A stretch of DNA of 64,000 bases from Anaerocolumna sedimenticola (GCF_009931695.1 NZ_CP048000.1:1763001-1827000); one strand, 5' to 3'. Counted from the stretch's first letter, positions 1 to 11,154 are shown. Notes: generated from the sequence alone by a model not told the origin. A program made the numbers and translations.

Positions 1-1
1 T

Positions 2-436
2 CATGTAAATAGGTGTCGGTGTCAGGGCTGTTATGATGCCTTTGATAAGCATGGACTGCCCAGGGAACAACAGATGTTTTATCCAAACTTTGTAAATATG
101 GAGCTGATAGATAGTATCATCAGTGATATGTTTGCTAGAAAAATAGAGTGTATCATGTGCGGAGATGATGTAATCTGTACAAGAATTATGTCAAGACTGC
201 AGGCAGAGGGGTATCGGATTCCCAGGGATATTTCCATTGCATCCCTGCATAACAGTACGAATTTGGACTGCTTCTCACCTGCGGTCACTTCAATCAATGT
301 CTCTGGAAGACAGGTTGGTAATATGGTTAGCAAGCAGCTGATTAACCGGCTTAAGGGAGAGGCTTACAATGCCAAGACTAATCCGGGTTATGAGATTCTG
401 TTGCGCAAATCAATAGGGAAAATGTATTCTGTATAA
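2..436 (+). CDS. LacI/GalR-family transcriptional regulator, C-terminal part
   Basis: The frame is open to the left edge, so only about the last 144 residues of this gene are present and the start lies outside the window. The segment GYRIPRDISIASLHNS and the following SPAVTSINVSGRQVG match the end of the periplasmic-binding-protein-like effector domain of LacI/GalR repressors, where the P-x-D-(I/V)-S stretch and the late V-T-S/T-I segment are conserved. The DNA-binding helix-turn-helix is missing from view. It ends 23 bp before the GH2 gene on the same strand, so it probably regulates that gene or its operon in response to a sugar (inference). The family call is fairly safe; the ligand cannot be told. 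Confidence 0.75.
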   Translation, partial: HVNRCRCQGCYDAFDKHGLPREQQMFYPNFVNMELIDSIISDMFARKIECIMCGDDVICTRIMSRLQAEGYRIPRDISIASLHNSTNLDCFSPAVTSINVSGRQVGNMVSKQLINRLKGEAYNAKTNPGYEILLRKSIGKMYSV

Positions 437-459
437 GAAAGATAGGAGAGGTAGGGAAA

Positions 460-3012
460 ATGTATTTAACAGCGAAGAAAGTAAGACAGAGAGAAAATTT
501 CAATCTGAACTGGTTCTTTTATCACGGAGAAGAAGACAGAAGACCAGGGGAAAGTGACACGGCCGCCTACAAACCGGTGAAGCTGCCCCATGACTGGAGT
601 CTTGAGTATCCCTTTGATGAACACGCAGCTTCCTGCGGCTCGGGCGGTTATGCAGAGACGGGAATAGGATGGTACAGAAAATGTTTTCAGGTAAACCCTG
701 ACGTTTTGATTGGTGGCAGGGTAGTGCTGCAATTTGACGGAGCGTATATGTTGACTCAGGTTTGGATAAACGGACATTATCTGGGGCGTCATGTCTATGG
801 CTATACACCTTTTGAATGGGATATCACAGAGTTGCTATACCGCGACGGCGGTGAGAATGTGGTGGACGTAAGGGTAGATAACTCTGCTCAGCCCAGCTCA
901 CGGTGGTATTCCGGTTCCGGAATTACAAGGGATGTATGGATATGCGGGGTAAGAGATCTTCATGTTGCTCCCTACGGTGTATGGGTACATAACCTCGAGG
1001 TAACTAAGGAAAAGGTGCGTCTTGCTGTGGAAACGCTGGTGTGTGAACAAAGCACTCCTGTGAGGGATAACAGTGCCGGTACAGTCAAGTCAATTACGGT
1101 GGGAACCAGTATATATGGGCCGGGCGGTAAACTTTGTATACAGGAACAGATAAAAGAGGAGATAAACGGAATTCAGGAAGCCGGAAGACGGTCAGGAGAA
1201 AACTGCAGCGGGCTGGTACATACTTTTCACCAGGAACTTGAACTTTCTTCTCCTACGTTGTGGAATGTGGATAATCCGGCACTGTATGAAGTAATTACCA
1301 GGGTCTATGCTGACGGAGTACTGCAGGATGAGGTACATACCGTGACTGGGTTTCAGAATGCCCGGTTCGACAGCAAACAGGGATTTTTGCTAAATAGCGT
1401 AAGGGTGAAGTTGAACGGTGTATGTATCCATCATGACGGCGGTTGTGTGGGTGCGGCGGTCCATCCGCAGATATGGGAGAGAAGACTTGAGAAACTGAAA
1501 AAAATGGGTGTAAATGCCGTGAGGATGTCCCATAATCCGCCGGATCCTGCACTTTTGGATTTGTGTGACCGGCTGGGGTTAATGGTGATGGATGAGGCCT
1601 TTGACGAATGGCGTATCCTCAAGGGTAAGGAACTGGGTAGCAATACCCATGAAAGCAGAGGTTATTCAGAGTGGTTCGACAACTGTCATGAGGAGGACAT
1701 ACGCACCATGCTTCTGCGTGACAGGAATCATCCAAGCATCATTATCTGGAGCATCGGCAATGAGGTGCCGGAACAGACAGTCCCGGAGGGTTATCTGACT
1801 GCAAGGCATTTAAAAAGTATTTGTAAAGAATTAGACCCGGAGCGGGCTGTGACCCAGGCGAACGATCAGGTTTGCGCTGAGCCGCATGCGGCAACAGAAG
1901 AGTTCTTAAATGAGCTGGATGTGGTGGGTTACAATTATGTGGACAGATGGCGTACCAGGCAGGAAACTCTCTATGATGATGACAAACGCGCCTATCCGAA
2001 CAGGTGTGTGCTCGGTACGGAAAACAGCGGCCTCGGCGGAATCCGGGGAGAATATCTTATGACCCTGCAGGAAAGGGCGGGCTGGTGGAAGAGGCCATAT
2101 TACAGTGCTCCGGTGGAAATCGGCAGGCTGCTGCGTTTTACTATGACGCATGATTATGTGGCGGGAGACTTCATGTGGACTGGGATCGATTATCTGGGAG
2201 AAGCCCACTGGCCGTTGCATTCCTCCTGTGCAGGAGTGTTGGATACCTGCGGGTTTGAAAAGGACAGTTTCTATTTCTATCAGAGTATCTGGAAACGCTC
2301 TGAACCTATGGTACATCTGCTTCCCCACTGGAACCTTAATGTAAAAGAAGGCTCAATTTTGCAGGTATTGGGCTATACCAGCTGTAACAGTGCAGAGCTT
2401 TTCCTGAACGGAAAATCTTATGGCAGAAAGGCTTACACCTATCCGGCTTATGGAATGACGGAGAAGTACGGACATTATGATAAGAACCCTACACCAATCA
2501 ATACAAATGATTTATTTTTAAGTTGGGATGTGCCCTATGAACCTGGGTGCATTGAGCTGGTAGGATATGTGGACGATAAGGAGGCTGCCCGTCATGTAGT
2601 GAAAACAGCCGGAGCACCTGCGGCAGTACGATTGTCCTGTTACCGGCAGCAGATGAAGGGAGACGGCCTGGATATTGCCCAAATAGAGGCAGAGCTTTTG
2701 GACAGCCAGGGTAATCTGTGTGTGCAGGCAGATACGGAACTTATCTTCACAGTAGACGGTCCTGCCTGTGTGATAGCTGTGGATAACGGAAATCCGGAGG
2801 AGATGGAGAGCATGAAAAAAAATCATATCCATGCATTCCATGGACGGGCTCTGGCTATTATACAGTCATCAGGAGAAACAGATGAAGCTGGTCTGGTCAG
2901 GTGCAGCACAGCAGAGAAATGTTCTGCACAGACAGGGACAAAACAGTGCACCGTACGTGTCCGGGCGGAAGGTCTGACAGGAGATGGCATTCCCATTATA
3001 ATAGTATCCTGA
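460..3012 (+). CDS. Glycoside hydrolase family 2 protein (beta-galactosidase-like)
   Basis: An 850-residue GH2 enzyme expected to hydrolyse beta-linked sugars, probably beta-galactosides. An N-terminal sugar-binding jelly-roll (about 15-190, with GIGWYRK and SGSGITRDVW) is followed by an Ig-like domain, a TIM barrel (about 310-610) and C-terminal DUF4982/Big-like domains (SAELFLNGKSYG, then VDNGNPEEM). The acid/base Glu is E435 in IIWSIGNE and the likely nucleophile is E521 in LGTENSG. The start is supported by a GGAGAGG ribosome binding site. No signal peptide is seen, so it is probably cytoplasmic and acts on imported oligosaccharides. It directly follows a LacI-type regulator. Exact specificity (galactosidase, glucuronidase or other) cannot be fixed from sequence alone. 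Confidence 0.88.
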   Translation: MYLTAKKVRQRENFNLNWFFYHGEEDRRPGESDTAAYKPVKLPHDWSLEYPFDEHAASCGSGGYAETGIGWYRKCFQVNPDVLIGGRVVLQFDGAYMLTQVWINGHYLGRHVYGYTPFEWDITELLYRDGGENVVDVRVDNSAQPSSRWYSGSGITRDVWICGVRDLHVAPYGVWVHNLEVTKEKVRLAVETLVCEQSTPVRDNSAGTVKSITVGTSIYGPGGKLCIQEQIKEEINGIQEAGRRSGENCSGLVHTFHQELELSSPTLWNVDNPALYEVITRVYADGVLQDEVHTVTGFQNARFDSKQGFLLNSVRVKLNGVCIHHDGGCVGAAVHPQIWERRLEKLKKMGVNAVRMSHNPPDPALLDLCDRLGLMVMDEAFDEWRILKGKELGSNTHESRGYSEWFDNCHEEDIRTMLLRDRNHPSIIIWSIGNEVPEQTVPEGYLTARHLKSICKELDPERAVTQANDQVCAEPHAATEEFLNELDVVGYNYVDRWRTRQETLYDDDKRAYPNRCVLGTENSGLGGIRGEYLMTLQERAGWWKRPYYSAPVEIGRLLRFTMTHDYVAGDFMWTGIDYLGEAHWPLHSSCAGVLDTCGFEKDSFYFYQSIWKRSEPMVHLLPHWNLNVKEGSILQVLGYTSCNSAELFLNGKSYGRKAYTYPAYGMTEKYGHYDKNPTPINTNDLFLSWDVPYEPGCIELVGYVDDKEAARHVVKTAGAPAAVRLSCYRQQMKGDGLDIAQIEAELLDSQGNLCVQADTELIFTVDGPACVIAVDNGNPEEMESMKKNHIHAFHGRALAIIQSSGETDEAGLVRCSTAEKCSAQTGTKQCTVRVRAEGLTGDGIPIIIVS

Positions 3013-3056
3013 CGTTACTGTCAGATGGTAATAAAGGTGATAATTGCGGATAAAAA

Positions 3057-3097
3057 AACAGTAGAAACTTAACATTTATGTTTCTACTGTTTTTTGA
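3057..3097. terminator. Shared bidirectional terminator between GH2 gene and pyrG
   Basis: The 12-bp arms AACAGTAGAAAC and GTTTCTACTGTT surround an 11-nt loop, with T-runs on the plus side and A-runs on the left arm. It can therefore end transcription from both converging genes. Confidence 0.75.
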
Positions 3098-3154
3098 CCA
3101 GAGTCTTGACAAAAATAGATGCTTAGATAACTATGTTGTTTCGCAATTACCTAT

Positions 3155-4759
3155 TTATTTCTGATATTCCAACGCCGCCCCAACAAACCCTTTAAATAAC
3201 GGATGCGGTCTGTTCGGTCTGGATTTAAATTCCGGATGGGCCTGCGTGGCAACAAACCATGGATGATTTGCTAGTTCCATCATTTCCACAATACGTCCGT
3301 CAGGGGATAAACCGGATAATTTAATGCCGCCGCGGACAAAATCTTCACGGTAATAATTATTTACTTCATAACGGTGTCTATGTCTTTCATGAATCACTTT
3401 CTCACCATATAATTCATATGCTTTTGAGGTTTCATCCAATACACAGGGGTAGGAGCCTAACCTTAAAGTTCCCCCGATATCTTCAACACCGTCCTGTTCA
3501 GGCATTAGATGGATAACCGGGTGTGTAGTACTTGGATCAAGTTCCACACTATGAGCATCTTTAAAGCCAATTACATGGCGGGAAAATTCTACGATGGCCA
3601 GCTGCATTCCTAAGCAGAGGCCTAAGAAAGGAATATTATTTTCACGGGCATATTTAATTGCGGAGATTTTACCCTCGATACCTCTGTCACCGAATCCGCC
3701 TGGAACCAGGATTCCGCTGACATCAGAGAGGATTCCGGCTGCATTTTCATCGGTTAAAGTTTCGGAAGGAATCCATTTAATATTAATCGATGCATTGTGG
3801 GCAACAGCACCATGTTTTAAAGATTCCACTACGCTGATATAAGCATCGTGGAGCTGCGTGTATTTACCAACCAAAGCAACGGTAACTTCTTTTGCGGGGT
3901 GCTTTAATGCTTCCACCATTTTCTCCCATGCGGTAAGATCCGGAGTCGGACATTCAAGAGCCAGGCATTCACAGGCAATATTTGCCAGATGTTCCTTTTC
4001 CATTGCTAATGGAGCTTCGTATAATGTTTCAACATCAAGATTCTGAATAACGTGGTTACTTGGTACATTACAGAATAATGCGATTTTTTCTTTGATACCG
4101 GGTTCTAAGGGGAGTTCGGTTCTGCATACAATGATATCCGGGCGGATACCCATTCCCTGAAGCTCTTTAACGCTGGACTGGGTAGGTTTTGTTTTCATTT
4201 CCCCGGAGGCTCTTAAATAAGGGATTAATGTTACATGGATAAGGATTGCGTTTTCATGACCAACATCATGCTGGAATTGACGAATTGCTTCAAGAAATGG
4301 CTGACTTTCAATATCACCCACGGTACCGCCTACTTCAATAATGGCAATCTGGGTATCTTCACATCCGTCATTATGATAAAAACGGTTTTTGATTTCATTG
4401 GTGATGTGAGGAATAACCTGAACGGTTCCGCCGCCGAAATCCCCGCGTCTTTCTTTGGATAAAACGGACCAATATATTTTACCTGTTGTAACATTGGACT
4501 GTTTTGTTAAGCTTTCATCAATAAAACGCTCATAATGACCTAAATCAAGGTCAGTTTCAGCTCCGTCATCCGTAACGAAAACTTCACCATGTTGAATTGG
4601 ATTCATGGTACCCGGGTCTATGTTAATATAAGGATCAAACTTTTGCATTGTTACATGGTATCCGCGCTCTTTTAGCAATCTTCCTAAGGAGGCAGCGGTG
4701 ATACCTTTTCCCAAGCCTGATACTACTCCTCCGGTTACAAATACATACTTAACTCCCAT
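3155..4759 (-). CDS. pyrG: CTP synthase
   Basis: Converts UTP to CTP using ATP and glutamine, the last step of pyrimidine nucleotide synthesis, in the cytoplasm. At 534 residues it has the usual length. The amidoligase domain opens with [12 protein letters not shown] (8-19) and has the [14 protein letters not shown] segment. The class I glutaminase domain starts near 295, with oxyanion loop GGFGDRG and nucleophile C382 in LGLCLGMQ; the His-Glu pair lies in AHPEF near the C-terminus. The ribosome binding site AGGAGGA precedes the ATG. The gene is monocistronic and converges on the GH2 gene. No upstream GGGC-type attenuator, as described for Bacillus pyrG, was recognised close to the gene. Confidence 0.97.
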   Translation of the reverse strand: MGVKYVFVTGGVVSGLGKGITAASLGRLLKERGYHVTMQKFDPYINIDPGTMNPIQHGEVFVTDDGAETDLDLGHYERFIDESLTKQSNVTTGKIYWSVLSKERRGDFGGGTVQVIPHITNEIKNRFYHNDGCEDTQIAIIEVGGTVGDIESQPFLEAIRQFQHDVGHENAILIHVTLIPYLRASGEMKTKPTQSSVKELQGMGIRPDIIVCRTELPLEPGIKEKIALFCNVPSNHVIQNLDVETLYEAPLAMEKEHLANIACECLALECPTPDLTAWEKMVEALKHPAKEVTVALVGKYTQLHDAYISVVESLKHGAVAHNASINIKWIPSETLTDENAAGILSDVSGILVPGGFGDRGIEGKISAIKYARENNIPFLGLCLGMQLAIVEFSRHVIGFKDAHSVELDPSTTHPVIHLMPEQDGVEDIGGTLRLGSYPCVLDETSKAYELYGEKVIHERHRHRYEVNNYYREDFVRGGIKLSGLSPDGRIVEMMELANHPWFVATQAHPEFKSRPNRPHPLFKGFVGAALEYQK

Positions 4760-4881
4760 TCTTATGATTCCTCCTTTGATTATAATATTTATTGTTAGTT
4801 TATTTTTAACTGGTTTCTTTTCAGGGTAATATACTATATATAACGTATATTCTTTGTTTCATATATCTTCATATATCTTTA

Positions 4882-4911
4882 AGAAGCTGCTTTCCAAACT
4901 ACTGATAAAAG
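4882..4911 (+). repeat. Solo fragment of the 96-bp structured repeat
   Basis: These 30 bases match the first-hairpin region of the 33.7-kb tandem array with only two differences. The rest of the unit is absent, so this is a decayed or truncated copy upstream of pyrG. Confidence 0.6.
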
Positions 4912-5232
4912 ACAATGTATTTACGTAATGTATTTGATTATAAGAATATTAAAATTGTCTATTAATTTTTATAATGAATAGAATATAAATAACATACATA
5001 TTTAACGAGTCAAAGCTTTACTATATACAGGTATCACGATACATTGTCACCAATGTAGTTATAACTAATTATTCGTCATTACCGATATAATTATTAATAA
5101 CTGTACTTCTGCTCATAAAAAAGTAGATATACGTAATTCACTGCTGTCTGATAACAGTAAAAGCAGTTATTCGCAATCCACCTAGATGCCTGCCTTTAGC
5201 CCCACAACTGCTTCCATTTGTGAGGTTAAATA

Positions 5233-5287
5233 ATGAAAAAAGCCCTAATACAATCGATGGAAATTCGTATTCCATCGGTTTAAGGCA
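5233..5287 (-). terminator. Terminator-like hairpin on the minus strand, far upstream of pyrG
   Basis: Read on the minus strand, GCCTTAA pairs with TTAGGGC, with an inner GATGGAA/TTTCCATC stem, and is followed by six T. It could end a short minus-strand transcript starting near 5.3 kb. This could be a small RNA or a leader, or a broken gene: a 60-codon frame runs across it at 5138-5320 with no recognisable product. Confidence 0.45.
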
Positions 5288-5599
5288 TTTTAAACAAGGA
5301 TAAAGCCTGTTTGTCTTCATACTATCATTTTAAATTCCTTAATCCCATTAATGTACTTAACATGTACAAAATCAGGATGGAGAAAGACACTTTATATTTT
5401 TTTTGCAATATCTTAAAAGTATATTTTTAAACAATCACAAGCTATTATACTATCATCTAATAAATAAATCCAGTATAATTTTAAAAAAATTAATATTTTT
5501 TTTATTTCCAACACAAAAATTTCATGACATATGTATTGATTTATAGTTGGAGTAACATTATAATGAATTGTATCTATTATAAATCTTTATTTATCCCCA

Positions 5600-5780
5600 G
5601 TTTAGCTTACAAGTAAGTCCCTCGCTGCTTATCGCAGCATAAGCGGTGTGTCCTGACTTGCTTGCTTCAGTCTGAGTTCATGCTCCGACTGTAATACCTG
5701 CGTTGCAGGTAAGGATAGAGCCAAGTAGCGTAGCGGACCTAAGAACATCCGCTTTGGCAACAATGCTTCGATAAATGTGA
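5600..5780 (+). repeat. Multi-hairpin non-coding element before ftsH
   Basis: Several short inverted repeats follow one another: GCTGC/GCAGC, CAGTC/GACTG, CCTGC/GCAGG and GCGGA/TCCGC. The last, at 5733-5752, recurs at 54736-54755 as a longer hairpin with the same loop context (CTAAGA). No coding frame is convincing. The rest of the 4760-5867 spacer is AT-rich, and I see nothing in it beyond the fragment at 4882 and the hairpin at 5233. Confidence 0.45.
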
Positions 5781-5867
5781 TCCAGCTGTTAGCATGTTTT
5801 GCAAATAGATATGATTTATTTAGACCTATCATTACAAGTTTAAAAAATAATACGAAGGAGGTAGGGT

Positions 5868-7811
5868 ATGGATAATAAAAAATTAAATAATAACAAACGC
5901 GGAATGAATAATAAGAAAACATTTTTCTATATTTTAATAGCTGCAATCGTTACTTTGGCATTATTTACTTTTATGACGAATCAGTTAAAAGCGGGCAGTA
6001 ATATTGAGATTTCTTATGATAAATTTATCAATATGTTAGATAAAGGGGAAGTAAAATCTGTTCTTATACAGTCAGATAAAATCGTGATAGAGCCGGTTAC
6101 GCAGCCAAATCAGCTTTATAAAATATCCTATTATACAGGTGTAATTAATGATGATAAATTAGCAGACCGCCTCTTGAATGCCAAAGATAAAGATGGTAAC
6201 CAAGTTACGATAAAACCTGAGATTGTTGATACCAGAACGACTTTAATGGATATCATTGTTGTCTGGATATTACCATTTGTGTTAATTTATCTGGTAATGT
6301 GGTTTTTATTTAAGATGATATCAAAAAACGGCGGCGGTATGATGGGCGGCGTCGGAAAAAGTAATGCAAAGGTTTATGTAGAAAAACAGACCGGTGTAAC
6401 CTTTAAGGATGTAGCCGGACAGGAGGAAGCAAAAGAATCCCTTACTGAACTTGTGGATTTTCTCCATAATCCTGGAAAATATACCAGGATTGGTGCTAAG
6501 CTGCCGAAAGGCGCATTATTGGTAGGACCTCCTGGAACCGGTAAGACCTTACTTGCTAAAGCAGTAGCCGGTGAAGCCAATGTACCGTTCTTTTCTTTAT
6601 CCGGTTCCGACTTTGTAGAAATGTTTGTCGGTGTTGGTGCATCCAGGGTAAGAGATCTGTTTAAACAGGCCCAATCCATGGCACCATGTATTATATTTAT
6701 TGATGAAGTAGATGCCATCGGTAAAAGCAGGGATTCCCATTACGGCGGCGGTAATGATGAAAGAGAACAGACATTAAATCAGCTCTTATCAGAAATGGAT
6801 GGGTTTGATACTTCCAAAGGCCTTGTAATCCTTGCGGCAACGAACCGTCCGGAGGTACTGGATAAGGCATTACTTCGTCCGGGACGTTTTGACCGCCGTG
6901 TCATAGTGGATAAACCGGATTTGAAGGGACGTATCGATATATTAAAAGTTCATGCAAAAGATGTATTGATGCATGATTCTGTTGATTTAGAAGCAATAGG
7001 TTTAGCCACATCCGGAGCGGTAGGATCGGATCTTGCTAATATGATAAATGAAGCGGCAATTCTTGCAGTTAAAAAGGGCAGAACTGTTGTAACCCAGGAA
7101 GATTTATTTGAATCTGTAGAAGTGGTAGTAGCCGGTAAAGAGAAAAAAGACCGCATTCTTAATAAGGAAGAAAAGCAGATTGTTGCTTACCATGAAGTAG
7201 GCCATGCATTAGTAACCGCTCTTGAGAAGAAAGCGGAACCGGTGCAGAAGATCACCATTGTACCAAGAACCATGGGATCTTTAGGCTATGTAATGCAGGT
7301 TCCTGAAGAAGAAAAATACCTCATGAGCAAAGATGAATTAATAGCCAGAATCGTAACCTTATATGGCGGCCGTGCTGCGGAACAGTTAATATTCAATTCC
7401 ATAACCACCGGAGCTTCCAATGATATTGAGAAAGCAACCCAGCTTGCAAGGGCTATGGTTACCCAATACGGTATGTCGGATAAGTTTGGTTTAATGGGAT
7501 TAGAATCAATTGAAAACAGGTATCTGGACGGAAGAGCCGTATTAAATTGTGGTGATGCAACGGCAGCAGAGATTGATAAGGAAGTTATGGCAATCTTAAA
7601 AGAATGTTACAGTAAAGCGGAATCCTTATTAGCCGATAACCGTGAAGTGTTGGATAAGATAGCTGCTTTCCTTGTAGAGAAAGAAACGATTACAGGTAAG
7701 GAATTTATGGATATATTCCGTGAAGTAAAAGGTTTACCCGCCGAAGATGATTTAGATGGTGAGAAACCGGTAATTGAGGATAAAGAAATTCCTTCACAGC
7801 CGGTAATTTAA
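5868..7811 (+). CDS. ftsH: ATP-dependent zinc metalloprotease FtsH
   Basis: Membrane-anchored AAA+ protease that extracts and degrades membrane and short-lived cytosolic proteins as a hexamer. At 647 residues it has the family length. Two membrane segments (about 18-38 and 127-149) flank a small extracytoplasmic domain. Walker A is GPPGTGKT (220-227), Walker B is IIFIDEVDA, the second region of homology ends RPGRFDRR, and the zinc site is HEVGH (442-446), with Val where HEAGH is most common. The ribosome binding site AAGGAGG supports the ATG. It stands alone, followed by a hairpin before uvrC. Confidence 0.97.
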   Translation: MDNKKLNNNKRGMNNKKTFFYILIAAIVTLALFTFMTNQLKAGSNIEISYDKFINMLDKGEVKSVLIQSDKIVIEPVTQPNQLYKISYYTGVINDDKLADRLLNAKDKDGNQVTIKPEIVDTRTTLMDIIVVWILPFVLIYLVMWFLFKMISKNGGGMMGGVGKSNAKVYVEKQTGVTFKDVAGQEEAKESLTELVDFLHNPGKYTRIGAKLPKGALLVGPPGTGKTLLAKAVAGEANVPFFSLSGSDFVEMFVGVGASRVRDLFKQAQSMAPCIIFIDEVDAIGKSRDSHYGGGNDEREQTLNQLLSEMDGFDTSKGLVILAATNRPEVLDKALLRPGRFDRRVIVDKPDLKGRIDILKVHAKDVLMHDSVDLEAIGLATSGAVGSDLANMINEAAILAVKKGRTVVTQEDLFESVEVVVAGKEKKDRILNKEEKQIVAYHEVGHALVTALEKKAEPVQKITIVPRTMGSLGYVMQVPEEEKYLMSKDELIARIVTLYGGRAAEQLIFNSITTGASNDIEKATQLARAMVTQYGMSDKFGLMGLESIENRYLDGRAVLNCGDATAAEIDKEVMAILKECYSKAESLLADNREVLDKIAAFLVEKETITGKEFMDIFREVKGLPAEDDLDGEKPVIEDKEIPSQPVI

Positions 7812-7862
7812 ATATTTAAATTGAGTGACAAAACAAGTAGTGTTAATGAAAATATATAGTTA

Positions 7863-7918
7863 CCAGATGAATGTGGGTTTATATTTCAATTAAAATGAAA
7901 TGTAAACCCACATTCTGG
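7863..7918 (+). terminator. Strong hairpin between ftsH and uvrC
   Basis: ATGTGGGTTTA pairs with TAAACCCACAT, and outer CCAGA pairs with TCTGG around a 2-nt bulge. There is no long T-run after it, so termination is likely but not certain. Confidence 0.45.
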
Positions 7919-7957
7919 ACGAAAGGTAATTTAATCTATAATTAAAAAGGAGAAGCC

Positions 7958-9817
7958 ATGTTTTTTAACATAGAAGAAGAATTAAAGAAGCTTCCTGCCA
8001 AACCCGGGGTATATATCATGCATGATAAGCATGATACGATAATATACGTCGGCAAGGCAATCAGCTTAAAGAACCGGGTCAGACAGTACTTTCAGAACAG
8101 CCGGAACCTGACTCCTAAGATTCAGCAGATGGTTGCCAGAATACAGTATTTTGAATATATCATTACGGATTCCGAGCTTGAAGCTTTGGTTTTAGAGAGC
8201 AATTTAATTAAAGAGCATAGGCCAAAATACAATACCATGCTTAAGGATGATAAAAATTATCCTTATATCAAGGTAACCGTACAGGAAGCGTATCCAAGAA
8301 TATTATTTGCCAGGGAAAGGGGCAAAGATAAAGCAAAGTATTTCGGACCCTATACCAGTGCCAAATCCGTAAAAGATACCATAGAGCTAATCAGAAAGCT
8401 TTATTTTACAAGGAGCTGTAACCGTAACCTGCCGAAAGATATCGGCAAGGAAAGACCATGCCTGTATTATCATATAAAACAATGTAAAGCACCCTGCCAG
8501 GGTTATATCTCACAGGAAGATTACAGGGAATCCGTAAACCAGGTTCTGGAGTTCCTTAACGGTAATTTTTCTATGATTACCAAACAGCTGGAGCAGAAAA
8601 TGAATGATGCGGCTATCAATATGGAATACGAAACGGCAGCAGAGTACAGGGATTTGTTAAACAGCGTTAAACAGGTATCGGAAAAGCAAAAAATAACCAG
8701 TGACGAGTCCCTGGACAGGGATATTCTTGCCAGCGCTACCGCGGGAGATGAAGCCGTGGTACAGGTATTTTTTATCCGAAACGGGAAATTAATCGGCAGG
8801 GACCATTTTTACTTAACCGGTGTGGAGCATGAAACAAAAAGCAGTGTTATGACTAGCTTTGTGAAACAGTTTTATGCAGGGACTCCTTTTATACCCAGGG
8901 AACTTATTTTAAGCGAGGCTTTAGAGGATCAGGAAATTATTGAAGAATGGCTGGCCTCCAAACGCGGGCAGAAAGTTTACATTAAAGTACCGGTAAAGGG
9001 TGAAAAGGAAAGACTTGTTGAACTGGCTAGAAAAAATGCCTCCATGGTTCTGCAGCAGGATGCGGAAAAAATTAAACGGGAAGAAGCCAAAACAGTCGGA
9101 GCCATTAACCAGATTGGTGAGATGTTAGACATTCCCGGACTTTGCCGTATCGAGGCTTTCGATATCTCTAATATCAGCGGTTTTGAATCGGTAGGTTCTA
9201 TGGTGGTATATGAAAACGGCAAACCGAAACGGAATGATTACCGTAAGTTTAAAATAAAAGGGGTGAAAGGTCCGGATGATTATGCTTCCATGCAGGAAGT
9301 GCTTACCAGGCGGTTAACCCATGGACTAAAAGAAGAGCAGGAATTAAAAGATAAAAATCTGGATGCGGAATACGGAAGTTTTAACCGATATCCGGACCTG
9401 ATTATGATGGACGGCGGGAAAGGTCAGGTAAATATCGCTGAAAAGGTGTTAAGTGAGTTAAAGATGAATATACCTGTTTGTGGTATGGTTAAGGATGACA
9501 ACCATAGAACAAGAGGACTACTTTATAATAATGAGGAGATTCCATTAGATCATAACAGTGAAGCTTTCAAACTTATAACAAGAATCCAGGATGAAACACA
9601 CCGGTTTGCAATCGAATATCACAGACAGCTTCGAGGTAAGACGCAGGTTCATTCCATATTGGATGATATTGTGGGAGTCGGAACAGCCAGAAGAAGAGCG
9701 CTTATGAAGCATTATCAGTCATTGGAAGCAATAAAAGCTGCAACAGTCGAAGAACTGGCTGCGGTTGAAACCATGAACAGCAGGGCTGCAAAGCAGGTAT
9801 ATGATTTTTTCCATTAA
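7958..9817 (+). CDS. uvrC: Excinuclease ABC subunit C
   Basis: Endonuclease of nucleotide excision repair that cuts both sides of a lesion marked by UvrA/UvrB. The 619-residue product starts with the GIY-YIG nuclease domain (PGVYIMHD near 16 and IIYVGKA near 29). It continues with a UvrB-interacting UVR helix pair around 205-240 ([13 protein letters not shown]), an RNase H-like C-terminal nuclease with [11 protein letters not shown] and [10 protein letters not shown], and helix-hairpin-helix DNA-binding motifs at the end ([14 protein letters not shown]). The start has GGAGAAG upstream. The following 190 bp to hprK hold no recognisable feature. uvrC next to hprK is a common clostridial arrangement. 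Confidence 0.96.
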   Translation: MFFNIEEELKKLPAKPGVYIMHDKHDTIIYVGKAISLKNRVRQYFQNSRNLTPKIQQMVARIQYFEYIITDSELEALVLESNLIKEHRPKYNTMLKDDKNYPYIKVTVQEAYPRILFARERGKDKAKYFGPYTSAKSVKDTIELIRKLYFTRSCNRNLPKDIGKERPCLYYHIKQCKAPCQGYISQEDYRESVNQVLEFLNGNFSMITKQLEQKMNDAAINMEYETAAEYRDLLNSVKQVSEKQKITSDESLDRDILASATAGDEAVVQVFFIRNGKLIGRDHFYLTGVEHETKSSVMTSFVKQFYAGTPFIPRELILSEALEDQEIIEEWLASKRGQKVYIKVPVKGEKERLVELARKNASMVLQQDAEKIKREEAKTVGAINQIGEMLDIPGLCRIEAFDISNISGFESVGSMVVYENGKPKRNDYRKFKIKGVKGPDDYASMQEVLTRRLTHGLKEEQELKDKNLDAEYGSFNRYPDLIMMDGGKGQVNIAEKVLSELKMNIPVCGMVKDDNHRTRGLLYNNEEIPLDHNSEAFKLITRIQDETHRFAIEYHRQLRGKTQVHSILDDIVGVGTARRRALMKHYQSLEAIKAATVEELAAVETMNSRAAKQVYDFFH

Positions 9818-10006
9818 AATATAGATATTCAGGGCTATAGACATCCATGCAATTAACCTTATGTTTTACCCTGTATAAGATAAAGCTATTTACAGCATAG
9901 TAAGGTCTGTGATAGAATATGTCTAGATAAAAGTATATATTGGAAATAAAAACCCGCAAAGTGTGCTTTTTATGCGAAGTTGGTGTGATGGAGAAAGGAC
10001 GTAATT

Positions 10007-10948
10007 ATGTATACGGTACAATTATCAAAACTGATTGAAAAAATGAATCTTGAAAATGTTACACCGGAAATAGATATCAGGCATATTAAGTTATGTCAAC
10101 CGGATGTTAACCGTCCGGCTCTGCAGCTGGCGGGGTTTTTTGACTACTTTGATTCCGAGCGTGTGCAGGTTATCGGACATGTGGAATATGCATATATGCA
10201 AAAGATGGAAAAGGATCACGGTCATGGGATTATGTCAAGACTTATGGACTATAAAGTACCCTGTATCGTGTTCTGCAGGAATATCGAGGTTGCGCCGGAA
10301 TTGATACAGATGGCTACGGAAAAGGGAGTTCCTATTTTACGTACTGCAAAAACCACCTCTTCCTTTATGGCAGAAGTGATCCGCTGGCTCAATGTGGAAT
10401 TGGCTCCCAGAATATCAATACATGGAGTTTTGGTCGATGTTTATGGCGAGGGTATTTTAATAATGGGTGAAAGCGGAATTGGTAAAAGTGAAGCAGCCCT
10501 GGAGTTAATTAAGAGAGGACACCGTCTGGTAACGGATGATGTGGTTGAAATAAAAAAAGTCAGTGATGACACCTTAATCGGTACCGCACCGGATATCACC
10601 AGACATTTTATAGAACTTAGAGGAATTGGAATTATTGATGTTAAAACTCTGTTTGGTGTTGAGAGTGTTAAGAATACCCAATCCATTGATTTGGTAATTA
10701 AACTGGAAGAATGGAATAAAGACCAGGAGTATGACCGATTAGGCTTAGAAGAACAATATACCGAATTCCTTGGCAATAAAGTTGTCTGCCATTCGATTCC
10801 TATAAGACCGGGCAGAAATCTGGCTATTATCTGTGAATCAGCTGCGGTTAATTACAGACAGAAGAAGATGGGTTATAATGCCGCACAGGAATTATATAAC
10901 CGAGTAACAAATAATTTAATGAAAAAAGCAAAACAGGATGAAGATTAA
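10007..10948 (+). CDS. hprK: HPr kinase/phosphorylase
   Basis: Bifunctional enzyme that phosphorylates and dephosphorylates Ser46 of HPr and HPr-like proteins, the central switch of carbon catabolite repression in Firmicutes. At 313 residues it has the usual size. Walker A is GESGIGKS (154-161) and is followed by the conserved RGHRLVTDDVVEI stretch. The IELRGIGIIDV signature lies further on. The ribosome binding site GGAGAAAGGA precedes the ATG. A likely substrate with Ser46 is encoded 4 kb downstream (14989-15243), which supports a local regulatory circuit. Confidence 0.96.
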   Translation: MYTVQLSKLIEKMNLENVTPEIDIRHIKLCQPDVNRPALQLAGFFDYFDSERVQVIGHVEYAYMQKMEKDHGHGIMSRLMDYKVPCIVFCRNIEVAPELIQMATEKGVPILRTAKTTSSFMAEVIRWLNVELAPRISIHGVLVDVYGEGILIMGESGIGKSEAALELIKRGHRLVTDDVVEIKKVSDDTLIGTAPDITRHFIELRGIGIIDVKTLFGVESVKNTQSIDLVIKLEEWNKDQEYDRLGLEEQYTEFLGNKVVCHSIPIRPGRNLAIICESAAVNYRQKKMGYNAAQELYNRVTNNLMKKAKQDED

Positions 10949-10966
10949 TTAATATACAATAGTCCT

Positions 10967-11126
10967 GAAGAATAGCTGTCTCTGCTATTCTTCTAATGGC
11001 TCGCATGTTCTTAGCGAGACTATTCACACTAACGCCCATGCTCTTTGGGCATAAATCGTGAAGAATAGCGTCTTTTGCTATTCTTTTAATGGCTCGCATG
11101 TTCTTAGCGAGACTATTCACATTAAC
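10967..11126 (+). repeat. Tandem pair of interspersed structured repeats (family B)
   Basis: Two copies sit between hprK and glk: 10967-11028, and 11025-11126 with its leading GCCCA/TGGGC hairpin. Each contains GAATAGC/GCTATTC and CTCGC/GCGAG stems. A third copy in the same orientation lies at 51889-51987. The copies differ mainly in loops. Confidence 0.75.
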
Positions 11127-11154
11127 AAATAAATAATAAAAGAGGATAAGAAAA

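Noticed and set aside
4760..4900. GGGC-type reiterative-transcription attenuator for pyrG
   Set aside because: I found no GGGC start with a matching terminator stem near the gene.
5138..5320. 60-codon minus-strand frame upstream of pyrG
   Set aside because: It crosses a terminator-like hairpin, lacks a ribosome binding site and matches no family I recognise.
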